Of a stretch of DNA of 64,000 nucleotides, positions 16,959-25,904 are shown in pieces. The first letter of the stretch is position 1. Each line of letters opens with the position of its first letter. The position numbers and the translations under genes were made by a program. The stretch is taken from positions 1-64,000 of the forward strand of contig NZ_DJUW01000011.1 of assembly GCF_002440635.1 (NCBI RefSeq), written 5' to 3'. Origin of the DNA: Novosphingobium sp. UBA6272. Lineage in GTDB: Bacteria; Pseudomonadota; Alphaproteobacteria; Sphingomonadales; Sphingomonadaceae. The notes under the pieces are model-generated. The model searched no databases. It saw nothing but the letters and a program-made list of their open reading frames with translations, and was not told the origin of the DNA.

Positions 16959-18071
16959 ATGAAACCGCTGGCCGTGATCGCCAGTGCAATGCAATCCCCA
17001 TTTGGCGATGCTGACGCAACATACGCAGCACTAATCGCCGGCAGAGATGCCTTCGCCCCTCTGGAATGCGCCTGGCTATTGCGAAATGACCTGGTCGCCG
17101 TATTGCCCAATCATCCGCAGGACGGGGCTTCGTGGGGTGCCTGGCAGCGCCAACTCGGGGTTGAAGTGGGCAGGCAGGCTCTTGAAGCAGCGTCAGCCGA
17201 TCGCGATCTTGACCTGGACAAGTGCGGCTGTGTTTTTGCGACCAGTTTCGGTCACCTGCTCGATCAGCCCGGGCAGGATACGATGTCAACTTGGGCAAGC
17301 GATTGCGCCAGCCAGCTTGGTTTCACCCGACCACCATTCGTCGCAGGCTCTGGCTGCTCTTCCGGTGCGGATGCCATTGCACTGGCCGCGGCTTTGCTGG
17401 ATCGGCACTGTTTTGACACGATCTTGGTCGTTGCAGTCGATATTGTGACCCCGGGAAAACGCTTGGCGCACTCGCTTCTTGGAACCATGACTTCAGATCG
17501 TGTCCGGCCGTTTGACCTGGCGCGCAGCGGGATGCTGATCGGCGAAGCGGCCGGCGCATTGCTGATGCAGCGCAGTGAAGGCCCGGAAATCGCGGTGTTC
17601 GAGCTGCTTGGCGTTGGAGCGGCAAACGACGCGTCAGGCCTAACCGCACCCGACCAAAGCGGGCTTTCCGTCAGGCTGGCAATAGAACGGGCACTGTTGT
17701 CTGGGTCCCTCGATCCGCAAGATATAGCGGTTTACCTTGCCCATGGAACCGGAACCGAACTGAACGACCTGACGGAAGCGAAGGTTGTCGCGGAGTGCTT
17801 CACGGCTCACCCAGATCTGGTGATGATGGCAGTCAAGGGTTCGATCGGTCACTCGTTGGGCGCATGCGGCTTGGTTGAGTTTCTTTTGCTTCTTCAAGCT
17901 TTGCGCCATGGGAAAGGCGCACCGATCGCGGGCCTGTCCGATCCGCTGGCCAGCGTTGCTGACCGCCTGCATTTGGCTGCGCCCAGTCAGCTGAAAGGGC
18001 AATGCGGCATCAGCGTCAAACTTGGATTCGGGGGATTCAATTCCGCACTGATTGCACGGGTGAACGGATGA
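16959..18071 (+). CDS. Beta-ketoacyl-ACP synthase
   Basis: A 370-residue condensing enzyme with the full Cys-His-His triad: Cys133 in GSGCSSG, His262 in HGTGT and His298 in GSIGHSLG. It elongates an acyl-ACP by decarboxylative condensation. The N-terminal region is shorter than in FabF (about 410). It ends with an ATGA overlap onto the next gene, a ketosynthase-like partner, an arrangement like the KS/chain-length-factor pairs of type II systems. Confidence 0.9.
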   Translation: MKPLAVIASAMQSPFGDADATYAALIAGRDAFAPLECAWLLRNDLVAVLPNHPQDGASWGAWQRQLGVEVGRQALEAASADRDLDLDKCGCVFATSFGHLLDQPGQDTMSTWASDCASQLGFTRPPFVAGSGCSSGADAIALAAALLDRHCFDTILVVAVDIVTPGKRLAHSLLGTMTSDRVRPFDLARSGMLIGEAAGALLMQRSEGPEIAVFELLGVGAANDASGLTAPDQSGLSVRLAIERALLSGSLDPQDIAVYLAHGTGTELNDLTEAKVVAECFTAHPDLVMMAVKGSIGHSLGACGLVEFLLLLQALRHGKGAPIAGLSDPLASVADRLHLAAPSQLKGQCGISVKLGFGGFNSALIARVNG

Positions 18072-18568
18072 AAGTTGCCCATTATGCCGCGGTAGCGGGG
18101 CGGAATGGCCCATCGCTTTTTGCTCCTCCGGCGGCCTGGGCCGTTGCCCAGTTTGCCGGAGAATTGATTGAATCAGGCGGCCGATTCGACATGCAGAACT
18201 TCGGCCTGGTTGTCGCAAGCGATGACTGCAGTCTTGCGACGGTCCGCACGCTGGCCCAGTCTCTTGAACGGGGCGTGCTATCGCCGCTCCGCTTTGCCGG
18301 ATCGAGCCCGAGCATTCTGGCAGGACTTACCGCCATCCAGTTACAGATCCGTGGGCCGACCATTTGCCTGACGATGCCGCCTGAAAATGCATCGCTGGCA
18401 TTCGAAGCGCTGCTTGCATTCTGGTTTGAGAATGAAGGGGTTTCAGCGGCAATGGCGATTTCGCATTGGTCAACTGACACGGGAGGACACCGGCTAAGCG
18501 GCGCAATTATTCGCCAAAATGAGGAAATTCCGGCGGCTCAACTCGCAATCAGGCCAACAGGCCCCTAG
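18068..18568 (+). CDS. Ketosynthase-like (Ketoacyl-synt_2 type) protein
   Basis: A 166-residue protein starting at the ATG that overlaps the KS stop by four bases. Segments such as SLERGVLSPLRFAGSSPSIL, then IQLQIRGPTICLTMPPEN and HRLSGAIIRQ resemble the N-terminal half of a thiolase-fold ketosynthase without the catalytic Cys, as in the beta-ketoacyl synthase-like N-terminal proteins of aryl-polyene and related clusters. It probably partners the preceding KS in a heterodimer. The function is inferred from fold pattern and coupling. Confidence 0.6.
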   Translation: MKVAHYAAVAGRNGPSLFAPPAAWAVAQFAGELIESGGRFDMQNFGLVVASDDCSLATVRTLAQSLERGVLSPLRFAGSSPSILAGLTAIQLQIRGPTICLTMPPENASLAFEALLAFWFENEGVSAAMAISHWSTDTGGHRLSGAIIRQNEEIPAAQLAIRPTGP

Positions 18569-18613
18569 CCCGCTCGCACGCCTGACGGATCGCTAGTCGA
18601 TCTGCGCCTGCCA

Positions 18614-19183
18614 TCAATCAAGCCCCAGATCACCACCGAATGGCAGTTGCTCAACAAAGCTGAATGCAGGGCAGAACATATCCCCTGGGCCGAATGAAGC
18701 CAGGCTGTGGCGGCGCAGCTGGCCTCCGTCATCCTTGTACAGCGTGGTCATCCCAGGCCATGGGCTGTTGTCATTGAGTTCGAAGCCCATGTCCCGAAAT
18801 AGGCTTGTGCCTTTTGCGGAGAGCATTTTGAACTTCCAACCGCGAGCCTGCGCTCCGGCCTGCTGCGTTGCGATGTCATCCGGGCTGACCATGACAAAGG
18901 CGGCAACCCTTTCAAGATAGGGCAATAGTCCGGTAAATCCGTTAGCCCACAGGGTGCAATACGAACAGCCCATCCCCATGTTATGGATCAGGATCATCTG
19001 TTTCTTATCGCCAAAATGATCGGATAGGCGAGTGGGTTGGCCATCCCACCCAGTCAGGCTGTAATCTTCTACAGGCGTGCCGCGCACCTTGGCCTGCCGA
19101 AGCTGCGCCAGCTTTGCCTGCAACTCGATGAGCTCTTGCTCGGCCTCAAAAATCTCGGTGTTCGCTTCTGGCAGCTCGTCCAA
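18614..19183 (-). CDS. DUF899-type thioredoxin-like protein
   Basis: A 189-residue protein with a TTG start and a good GGAG site seven bases before it. After a short coiled N-terminus (EAEQELIELQAKLAQLRQAK) it shows the DUF899 thioredoxin-like pattern HNMGMGCSYCTLWANGF, a CxxC-like CSYC pair, followed by MVSPDDIATQQAGAQARGW. Such proteins are thought to be redox-active but are poorly characterised. It is convergent with the ketosynthase-like gene and downstream of the NTF2-like gene on the same strand. Confidence 0.8.
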   Translation of the reverse strand: MDELPEANTEIFEAEQELIELQAKLAQLRQAKVRGTPVEDYSLTGWDGQPTRLSDHFGDKKQMILIHNMGMGCSYCTLWANGFTGLLPYLERVAAFVMVSPDDIATQQAGAQARGWKFKMLSAKGTSLFRDMGFELNDNSPWPGMTTLYKDDGGQLRRHSLASFGPGDMFCPAFSFVEQLPFGGDLGLD

Positions 19184-19284
19184 GGTAGACTCCCAGGCTC
19201 TTTACAATTGCAGGCTGCCCCACATTCTCTGGAACGACAAGCCCCAACCCATGCCGGCATGTGGGTTGAGGCTTGCCAAGGGGC

Positions 19285-19863
19285 TTAAGCGATCTGCTTT
19301 CCAGCAGCATCAAAGTGCTTGCCGTTTCCGCCTTCGGAAACATGCCAATGCACGAATTTCCAGCCATCTTCGGTCTTTGCCAATGCCGATGTTCCGCGAT
19401 GCGGAAGAATCGAACGCGATCCATCAGCATGGCTTTCGATCAAATCGCATTGCTCGGTGCAGATTGCGAAGGTCGAGGTTGCCCGGACCTGGTGCGTACG
19501 GTTCGGCGATGCTTCGGTCTTCGATCCAGAAGCCTTGATATCGCCAACCAGCTTTTCGACAAATGCGATCAGTTCGCTGCGAGAAGTGAGGACCACGGGG
19601 CTTTCATCTCCGGTCAGCTCGAATGTGCCGACAAACCCCTCATCAGCCACCGCGCCCTTGATGAATTCGACGTCTCCATCGTTCCAGGCATGATGCATGT
19701 GGTGAAGGAGCGTGAGCACTTCCTTCTCTGCCTTCTTGTCCCACTCAACGACCGAGTTGGCAGATCCGGACGCAGCGAACGCGGGGCGACCCGCGAGAGC
19801 TGCAGCCGATGCCACGGCGGCACCGATGCCGAAAAACTGGCGGCGGGGATAGTTGACCTTCAT
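19285..19863 (-). CDS. Exported NTF2-like (SnoaL-type) protein
   Basis: A 192-residue protein with an apparent Tat signal (YPRRQFFGIGAAVASAAALA followed by GRPAFA). The mature part is an NTF2-like fold with the typical opening helix HHAWNDGDVEFIKGAVAD and later strands ending in EDGWKFVHWHVSE. Enzymes of this fold include polyketide cyclases, hydratases and ketosteroid isomerases, but many only bind ligands. In this island a role in shaping or binding the product is possible. The catalytic residues cannot be fixed from sequence. Confidence 0.7.
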   Translation of the reverse strand: MKVNYPRRQFFGIGAAVASAAALAGRPAFAASGSANSVVEWDKKAEKEVLTLLHHMHHAWNDGDVEFIKGAVADEGFVGTFELTGDESPVVLTSRSELIAFVEKLVGDIKASGSKTEASPNRTHQVRATSTFAICTEQCDLIESHADGSRSILPHRGTSALAKTEDGWKFVHWHVSEGGNGKHFDAAGKQIA

Positions 19864-20052
19864 ATCGTCACTCCAGCGCTTATTTTGGATCCGGTCTCCA
19901 AGCGTCGACGCAAAGCTACAAGAAAGTATCCATTCGCTTCTTCGCTGCCAGGAGTATTGACTGTAACAATAATCGTTCGTTTGGAAATGGTGCTAGAATA
20001 GTGCGGCAAGCACTCTCCATCATCCTCTCCCTACTTGCTAACTTGCGCGCGA

Positions 20053-20940
20053 TCATCGCGGTGGCAGGCTGCGCACCCAGGCGACCAATGCCGCCTGATC
20101 CTTCTGGGTCATTCGGCGATAGAAAATCTGGCGCGCCATTGGCAGTTTGAAGTGGCGACCGTCCCGCCCTACGCCTTCAAACAAGGCGCGGGCGATTTCG
20201 GCATCTGACCAAGATTTGAGGCCGATAGTGGGGTCGGAAGTGATGTTGGGCACCACCACTTCTCCGAAGCTGCCGACCATGCGGAAGCCACCTTTTCCGG
20301 CCCAGTTCGCCAAATCGACACGCCCATCCGGTCGGCGGGCGTGGCAAGCCATGCAATAGGCCAAAGACCCCAGGTAGGCACCGCGTTGCACCGCAGGATC
20401 TGCAGACATGATCGCGGCAGCCGGCCGGGGCTGAATTGCCGGGCCGGCATATCCTTCCTGCTTGTAGATCGGAAGTTCCACCTTGTTGCGAACCGCGGGC
20501 GCCGATTTGACGAACCGCACGACTGCGTCGAGATCATCTGAAGTCAGGGCACTGTAGAGTAGCGATGGCATCTGCGACGCAACACGCCGACCGTCGGGGC
20601 GGATCCCTTGCGTCAGGAGACGCTTAAGATCGCTCTCACTCCAGGCACCGATGCCGGTTTCGTCATCACCGGAGATGTTCGAACCACGGACCCGAAAGTA
20701 GGCCGTATCCCAGACCTCAGTTCCCCCGGAAAAACGCCGGGTCATGTCGAGTCCATTCGGCCCCCGCGGCGTATGGCAGCTATCGCAAGCCATGACCGCT
20801 TCGACCAGATAGCGGCCCCGCTCCAGCTCAGCGTTTCGCATGGCATTGCTGTAATGCCAGGTGACCATTGCTAGAATCAGGACCGCGGCGGCTGCAATGA
20901 GTCCAACTCGCCGCCAATGCCCTTGCAACCAAGCTGTCAC
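20053..20940 (-). CDS. Membrane-anchored dihaem cytochrome c
   Basis: About 295 residues. I prefer the GTG at 20940, which has an AAAGG site six bases upstream; the frame stays open to an ATG at 21051. One N-terminal membrane segment (VGLIAAAAVLILAMVTW) anchors it, with two c-type haem motifs, CDSCH and CMACH, each in a cytochrome domain. Sequence around them (RGRYLVEAVMACDSCHTPRG and RGAYLGSLAYCMACHARRP) resembles the cytochrome subunits of membrane dehydrogenases. No dehydrogenase partner is adjacent. It would transfer electrons on the periplasmic side. Confidence 0.8.
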   Translation of the reverse strand: MTAWLQGHWRRVGLIAAAAVLILAMVTWHYSNAMRNAELERGRYLVEAVMACDSCHTPRGPNGLDMTRRFSGGTEVWDTAYFRVRGSNISGDDETGIGAWSESDLKRLLTQGIRPDGRRVASQMPSLLYSALTSDDLDAVVRFVKSAPAVRNKVELPIYKQEGYAGPAIQPRPAAAIMSADPAVQRGAYLGSLAYCMACHARRPDGRVDLANWAGKGGFRMVGSFGEVVVPNITSDPTIGLKSWSDAEIARALFEGVGRDGRHFKLPMARQIFYRRMTQKDQAALVAWVRSLPPR

Positions 20941-21131
20941 AGACACCCTTTCGATTTCCGAGCGATACAGACCTGTCACCGGATCACTTCTGGATTCGCG
21001 CCGATGCCTCCACCAAACCTGTGCTCGGTTCGCCGCGATCGCAACATGCAATCTCTACAGACACAATTGCCGGGGACTTGCGTCCCCGGCAATCGCATCC
21101 TTGATCGGTAACAAACCAACCAGGCTTGTTG

Positions 21132-22427
21132 CTAGTTCCAGTCGTTTGGCCGAACCGGATCGGGAGCCATCGAGCCATCGCCCATATAATCGAGCCGCCC
21201 CTTCAGATCGCAGTGCACATCCCGCGCATTGCTCACCAGTTGACCGGATTCGTTGGTGTCCGTGATCTTGCCGTAGAATGTACCGTAGTAAGACGTGTTG
21301 GCGGGCTCTCCCGTGGCCGGATTGTTCGACGACGAGATCTGGAAGTCTCCCACGCCGATCTTGCCACCTCGAGCCATCAACACCCGGGGTTCAACATGGC
21401 CGAAGCCGAAGAAAATCCCCCGGACGCTTTCAGGCACCGGCATGTCATTCAGTCGATAGACCGCCGGCGCAGACGTGATCGCCATCCGGAAGAACGTCAT
21501 CGGGACATCGACCAGAACAGGATGCTTCTCGTCCACGACTTCCGCTGTACCCGATAGGTAAAATGGACGCCGGATTTCAGACCAGTAATTGTGCAGATGG
21601 AGGTTCCCACCGAGATTCCGGGTTTCGCCGGTAAATGGGAAGTGCTCATAATGCATACTGCCATCGGCATGCAGACCCTCGACTTGCTTTTCGAGGATAA
21701 TCTGATCCTGGAAGGTATCGGCACGGACCAGAGCCATTGCATTGCCGAAAATCTGGCTGAACCACTGCGGTGAAATCACCGTGCGCACCGTTGCGCCACC
21801 GATGCGGGTAACTGCGATGCACTCAAAGTGCAGCGGCATGGTCACATCGAAGCGATGGTTGGGATTATGCGCCCAGCTGCGCTTGGCGACCGCGTCACCA
21901 AGAACGAACTGGTTGTTGCCATCTTCGTAGTGGATTTCCTGAAGAGCCAAGGCAGCCCATTCCGCCATATCGGTGCGGGTCTGATCGCCGGCGACCGATT
22001 GCAGGAACGAGCTGGCCCGATCGATATTATGATGAGCCAGCTTGCGCAGCGCCAGCAGAGCGGAAAGTTCCGCATGATGGGTCCGCGCCGTCTCAAATGA
22101 CCGGATTACGATATTGAGATTATCGCTAACGGAATCAACGATCGACCAAAGAGCCTGATCGCGGGCAATTGGATCATGCGATGCGACGCAATCCCGTTCG
22201 TCTCGCGAGAAAATCCGGCTGATATTGACGCCAGCCTTCTTTACGAAGAGCTGCCGCATTCTTGCGATCGCCGCTTCAATCTCAGACCGAGTCTCAGGCT
22301 TAAAGCGCCGCAAGATGCTTTCATCCAGCGTATAGTCATTCAAGCTTGCCAGCATTCGGGTGGGAATGTCGCGGCTCTTGACTTCGTTGGTCGCTACGTA
22401 CTTGGCAATTCCATCCAAGGCATTCAT
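21132..22427 (-). CDS. Hypothetical protein, conserved domain not recognised
   Basis: A 431-residue protein with a strong GGGGGAAG ribosome-binding site before the ATG at 22427. It has no signal peptide or membrane segment. The N-terminal 170 residues are helical (RMLASLNDYTLDESILRRF and similar); the C-terminal 250 are beta-rich with many aromatic residues (NLHLHNYWSEIRRPFYLSG, and SSYYGTF-like ends), which could be a lipocalin-like or jelly-roll domain. It lies in a minus-strand run of island genes, between a methyltransferase and a dihaem cytochrome gene. Its function cannot be assigned. Confidence 0.65.
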   Translation of the reverse strand: MNALDGIAKYVATNEVKSRDIPTRMLASLNDYTLDESILRRFKPETRSEIEAAIARMRQLFVKKAGVNISRIFSRDERDCVASHDPIARDQALWSIVDSVSDNLNIVIRSFETARTHHAELSALLALRKLAHHNIDRASSFLQSVAGDQTRTDMAEWAALALQEIHYEDGNNQFVLGDAVAKRSWAHNPNHRFDVTMPLHFECIAVTRIGGATVRTVISPQWFSQIFGNAMALVRADTFQDQIILEKQVEGLHADGSMHYEHFPFTGETRNLGGNLHLHNYWSEIRRPFYLSGTAEVVDEKHPVLVDVPMTFFRMAITSAPAVYRLNDMPVPESVRGIFFGFGHVEPRVLMARGGKIGVGDFQISSSNNPATGEPANTSYYGTFYGKITDTNESGQLVSNARDVHCDLKGRLDYMGDGSMAPDPVRPNDWN

Positions 22428-22713
22428 TTGACTTCCCCCGATAGCAGATGCGAGGCTTAGAACCGCGCCCTACAACATTGCGCACCGATCAAGGCTTGAG
22501 CGGTACGATGTCATTATCGCTTAGAACTTTCGTATGACGCCTTCTCAAACCATTGGTTCTTGAAAACTACCAGATCGCTCAAAGCAACAAGGGCTCTAAT
22601 TCTTTAACGGTGCTATCAGCCGCCAAAATCACAAACTCCTCTGCAATTGCTCATTTGCATTTCTAGCCTGGAGCAAATTGCACTTGGCGTTGGTCGAGTG
22701 GCCTGGCGTCGCT

Positions 22714-23523
22714 TCATGCAGCACGGCCGATCACAGTCGCATAGCCCAACTCATCCGCTTGGAATGCCGCCAGGTATCGGGCGGAGAGCTCCTTCCAGCT
22801 ATCGACCCTGTCCCGTGGCAATTCGCCCCATCCCTCCTCGCTATGCACCCGATTGAAAATCAATGAGAACACGCGCACCGCTTCAGCATTGTCGGAGAAT
22901 ATCTCGATTCGATCGAAGCCGCTTTGAGCCATCGCTTCGGCGATCGCCTGCGACGAAGCCAAGGTAACAATCCCATCTTCCTGCGAAGCAAAGGCGCGCA
23001 TCGATTCACTCAAGTTCTGTCCCTCAACAACATCGGTCAAAGCAAAGAGTCCACCGGCATTGAGCGACTTGCGCGCGGTAGAGAAGAAGCCCTCCATGTC
23101 AGGAATGAGCGTCAGCGAATCGAGTGCGAAAGCCAGGTCGTATCTGTTTTCGGATATCCAGTTTGTGGCATCGGCCACGACAAATTGTAGACCCTCCAGG
23201 TCCGCAGTCCTCTCACATGCGCGTGCAATTTGGCTTGGGTTGATATCCAGTCCGGTTGCAGAAATTCCATAGTTCAGCTTCAGATACCTCAGGGCCGCGC
23301 CCGAACCGCAGCACAAATCGAGAACTTGCATATCCGCTTTGAGGTCGACGAGCTCGGCAATGCGTCTGAGCGCGCGCCTTCCGCCAATGTTGGTGAAATG
23401 CCATCCATCATGAACCGGCTCGTATACTGCGCGTTGCCAGATCTCATCGTCGGAATGATCGTAAATCTCGCGGTTCTTGCTCAGCATCGGATCAGTTGCC
23501 GGAACGCTCGCGTTAGCTTTCAC
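22714..23523 (-). CDS. SAM-dependent methyltransferase
   Basis: A 269-residue class I methyltransferase with a GTG start behind a GGAGG site. The SAM motif is VLDLCCGSGAALRYL, with D-loop TGLDINPSQI and motif II/III LNAGGLFALTDV. The N-terminal segment (YDHSDDEIWQRAVYEPVHDG) and C-terminal helix resemble small-molecule or sarcosine/glycine-type methyltransferases. It is the second methyltransferase in the island; the substrate is unknown. Confidence 0.85.
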   Translation of the reverse strand: MKANASVPATDPMLSKNREIYDHSDDEIWQRAVYEPVHDGWHFTNIGGRRALRRIAELVDLKADMQVLDLCCGSGAALRYLKLNYGISATGLDINPSQIARACERTADLEGLQFVVADATNWISENRYDLAFALDSLTLIPDMEGFFSTARKSLNAGGLFALTDVVEGQNLSESMRAFASQEDGIVTLASSQAIAEAMAQSGFDRIEIFSDNAEAVRVFSLIFNRVHSEEGWGELPRDRVDSWKELSARYLAAFQADELGYATVIGRAA

Positions 23524-23577
23524 ATCGCCTCCTGGAATTCACACGCGGCCGGACCAAGCGCAACTGCCGCGTTCACC

Positions 23578-24534
23578 CTAACGCTTTGACTCTCCCGCGG
23601 AAGATTCCGCTCCGGCAAGATTGGATCGGTCGAATATCCCAGAATCAACAGCGTTTTGCCAAGCGGCTAGCAATGAACCGCCACCGTCGGGAAGAGCTTT
23701 ATCGGAAATCTTGTAATAGCGATCGACAATGCCATCCCCACATAACACGAAGGTCAAACTGGGTCGCCGCGCTTTGGCGCCAAATCGGGCGATGAACGCA
23801 TCGACCGGAGTAAATTTGTCCCCGGTTTCCGACGTTTGATTTGCCGCCTCCGCCATCGGCGGCGCGCGCCACGGCGTAAGTGTCGAATAGCCAGCACCGG
23901 TTCGGAACAGCATTCCGGATTCGACAAATTCGAATCCTCCTTTCGGATATTCGGCCGCCGATCCGCGATACTGCCCGGCCATTGACAATTTGAAGCCACT
24001 GACGCCGCGAATGGCCAAGCCATCTCCGGCCGGCTCAATTTTCACTTTCCAAAATCCGCCGGTCGTGGCTGAACCGATGCTGTCGTCACGCTTCGTGGAC
24101 GCCTTGCGATCGCCAAATTCGTGGCTGTCCCAGCCCTGGTTGACCCGGTCGATCATCATGGCAGTGCCTTGCCCCGACTCCAGGTCGGGCAAATCGAAAT
24201 ACCAGAAGGAGTTGGTCTCGATCAAAGATCCGCCGAAGGAGAGCCGCCGTACCCAAGTCCCCCTCAGCAAGCCCGCCAGTTCTTTGATGCTGCCCATGCC
24301 GTTGGCCGGGACGGGGCGATATCCTGCACCTGCCTTGTTGCAGCGAAGCAATTCCGTTTTTGCGAAATCGGAATCTTCGTTTGCTTTTCGGTTGTTAGCC
24401 CGGGCCCCACTTGGCGTTGCTGGCACGATTGCGGCGACTGCCACTACGCTCAGAATGATGGCTCGGAGCAATTTGGCTGCAGGCCGGCGCGATGCGATTG
24501 CAAAGGCTTGCCCTGATAAACTCAAGAATTCCAT
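23578..24534 (-). CDS. Exported hypothetical protein, paralogue of the protein at 26467-27405
   Basis: About 318 residues from the ATG at 24534; an upstream GTG at 24543 is possible. A hydrophobic export signal is present (LLRAIILSVVAVAAIVPATP followed by SGARA). The mature part shares a layout with the protein encoded at 26467-27405: a GTW(V)RRL block followed by SFWYFDLPD near the start, a Cys in LTFVLCGDG, and a helix LLAAWQNAVDSGIFD near the end, matched there by GIW, YFWIIDT and LSGMWRKLIATGYFD. I recognise no named family. Two copies in one island suggest a heteromeric or duplicated extracytoplasmic function. Confidence 0.6.
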   Translation of the reverse strand: MEFLSLSGQAFAIASRRPAAKLLRAIILSVVAVAAIVPATPSGARANNRKANEDSDFAKTELLRCNKAGAGYRPVPANGMGSIKELAGLLRGTWVRRLSFGGSLIETNSFWYFDLPDLESGQGTAMMIDRVNQGWDSHEFGDRKASTKRDDSIGSATTGGFWKVKIEPAGDGLAIRGVSGFKLSMAGQYRGSAAEYPKGGFEFVESGMLFRTGAGYSTLTPWRAPPMAEAANQTSETGDKFTPVDAFIARFGAKARRPSLTFVLCGDGIVDRYYKISDKALPDGGGSLLAAWQNAVDSGIFDRSNLAGAESSAGESKR

Positions 24535-24543
24535 CCAATGCAC

Positions 24544-25566
24544 CTATGCCTGGCTCAGCGCGGCCACATTCTCAACCGGAAGCCTTGGAATTGACAGAGG
24601 TGAGCGGTCAAATTCAACCTCCGGATCCACGAGCACATCACCGGACGCGGCCAAGCTGATCAAATGGAGCGCAAAGGCTGGCGGCACGGGCGGATCTGTA
24701 GGGCGGCGCGGCTCAAGCACGAAGTCCATCGGCATTGTGGTGCCGTCCGGCGTTATGCGAAGCGGCGGCAAGACTGCGCGAAGTTGATCGGCTTCGAGCA
24801 GGAAATCCTCAACCCGGCTCTGCCATGCCAAAGCTACAGCCATGACAAAGTAATTTCCAGTCTGCCGGACCGGTGGCAAAACATAAATCCCGTCTTGGGC
24901 AACCGTAACTGCGACTGGGTAGGACGTCGATGGCGTTCCGCGGAACAAGGCTACCAGAACTGCCCCGGAGAAATCCTCTGGAACGTGAATTCTTCCACGC
25001 AAGGAACAGGGTTCATTCAATTCAGTGCAATTCGGACTATAACCCGACTCCAATTCCTGACGCAGGCCTGCAAGATCGGTTGTACAAACCAGCTTGCGGA
25101 CTGACCGCGGCGAATAGCCGACCAGCGCAGCGAAGCGGTTATTGAAACTGCCCAAGCTATTGTAACCAACAGAATAACATACATCGATGACCTTCATCGA
25201 TGTTGTAAGCAAGAGGCGCTGGGCCTCCGCGATCCGCAAAGCGTAGAGAAATCTGACCGGTGGCACGCCGGTCAGTTCACGAAATACCCTGTTGAAATGA
25301 AAGGGGCTGAGCATAGCCACCGAAGCCATGCCGTTAAGAGTATGCTCCTCCCCAAGGTTGTCCGTGAGAAATTCAATCACCCGGGCAACGGCACGTCTGT
25401 ATACGGTGACAGTCGCATCTCGATGATGATGCTTTGACGGTACCGTTCGCGCTTCCATCATGCCAGACTCCGATTGCCGCACCAAGACGGATTGAACAAT
25501 TTGATACCCCTCGCGCGACCCAGGGACGTGTTTGACGCAGCCGATCAGCGATGTCCGCTCAGTCAC
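24544..25566 (-). CDS. AraC-family transcriptional regulator (HTH in N-terminal half)
   Basis: A 340-residue protein with a GTG start. The AraC double helix-turn-helix lies at about 55-165 (HTLNGMASVAMLSPFHFNRV, FRELTGVPPVRFLYALRIAE and VIDVCYSVGYNSLGSFNNRF), followed by a 170-residue beta-rich region of unknown fold. AraC regulators normally carry the HTH at the C-terminus, so the layout is less common but known. It is the only recognisable pathway regulator in the biosynthetic island and the best candidate to control it. A 338-base non-coding stretch precedes it. Confidence 0.85.
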   Translation of the reverse strand: MTERTSLIGCVKHVPGSREGYQIVQSVLVRQSESGMMEARTVPSKHHHRDATVTVYRRAVARVIEFLTDNLGEEHTLNGMASVAMLSPFHFNRVFRELTGVPPVRFLYALRIAEAQRLLLTTSMKVIDVCYSVGYNSLGSFNNRFAALVGYSPRSVRKLVCTTDLAGLRQELESGYSPNCTELNEPCSLRGRIHVPEDFSGAVLVALFRGTPSTSYPVAVTVAQDGIYVLPPVRQTGNYFVMAVALAWQSRVEDFLLEADQLRAVLPPLRITPDGTTMPMDFVLEPRRPTDPPVPPAFALHLISLAASGDVLVDPEVEFDRSPLSIPRLPVENVAALSQA

Positions 25567-25904
25567 AAGCGGGCACCAATTGATCGCTAAGAATCATTGC
25601 TTCGTCTAGATAATATGCCTGACCGCTTGGAAGTCTAGCGATCTTTTATCAATTGAGCACAAATTTGAATCAGGCTGATCAACTACTTAATCACTATTTA
25701 TTTGCATGCAAAACCACAGGGCACCGAAACCGTAACGATCCACGCTTCAGCTGCCTAGCGCACCCGATCACTCAACTCGGCGGCCCGGTTCGAAAAGGCC
25801 TGCTGCCCGCCCGACAGGCAAATTCAGCGGCGCCATTTGCATTGCCTCGTGGAGAAAGCCCGCAAAACCAGGTCTTACGAGAAAGGCTACAAAACAAGTG
25901 ATCG
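25567..25904. other. Gene-free stretch upstream of the AraC regulator
   Basis: About 340 bases between the VOC gene stop and the AraC start. It is AT-rich near 25.6-25.7 kb, as expected for the AraC promoter. I see no gene, repeat or hairpin that I can support. Confidence 0.4.
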
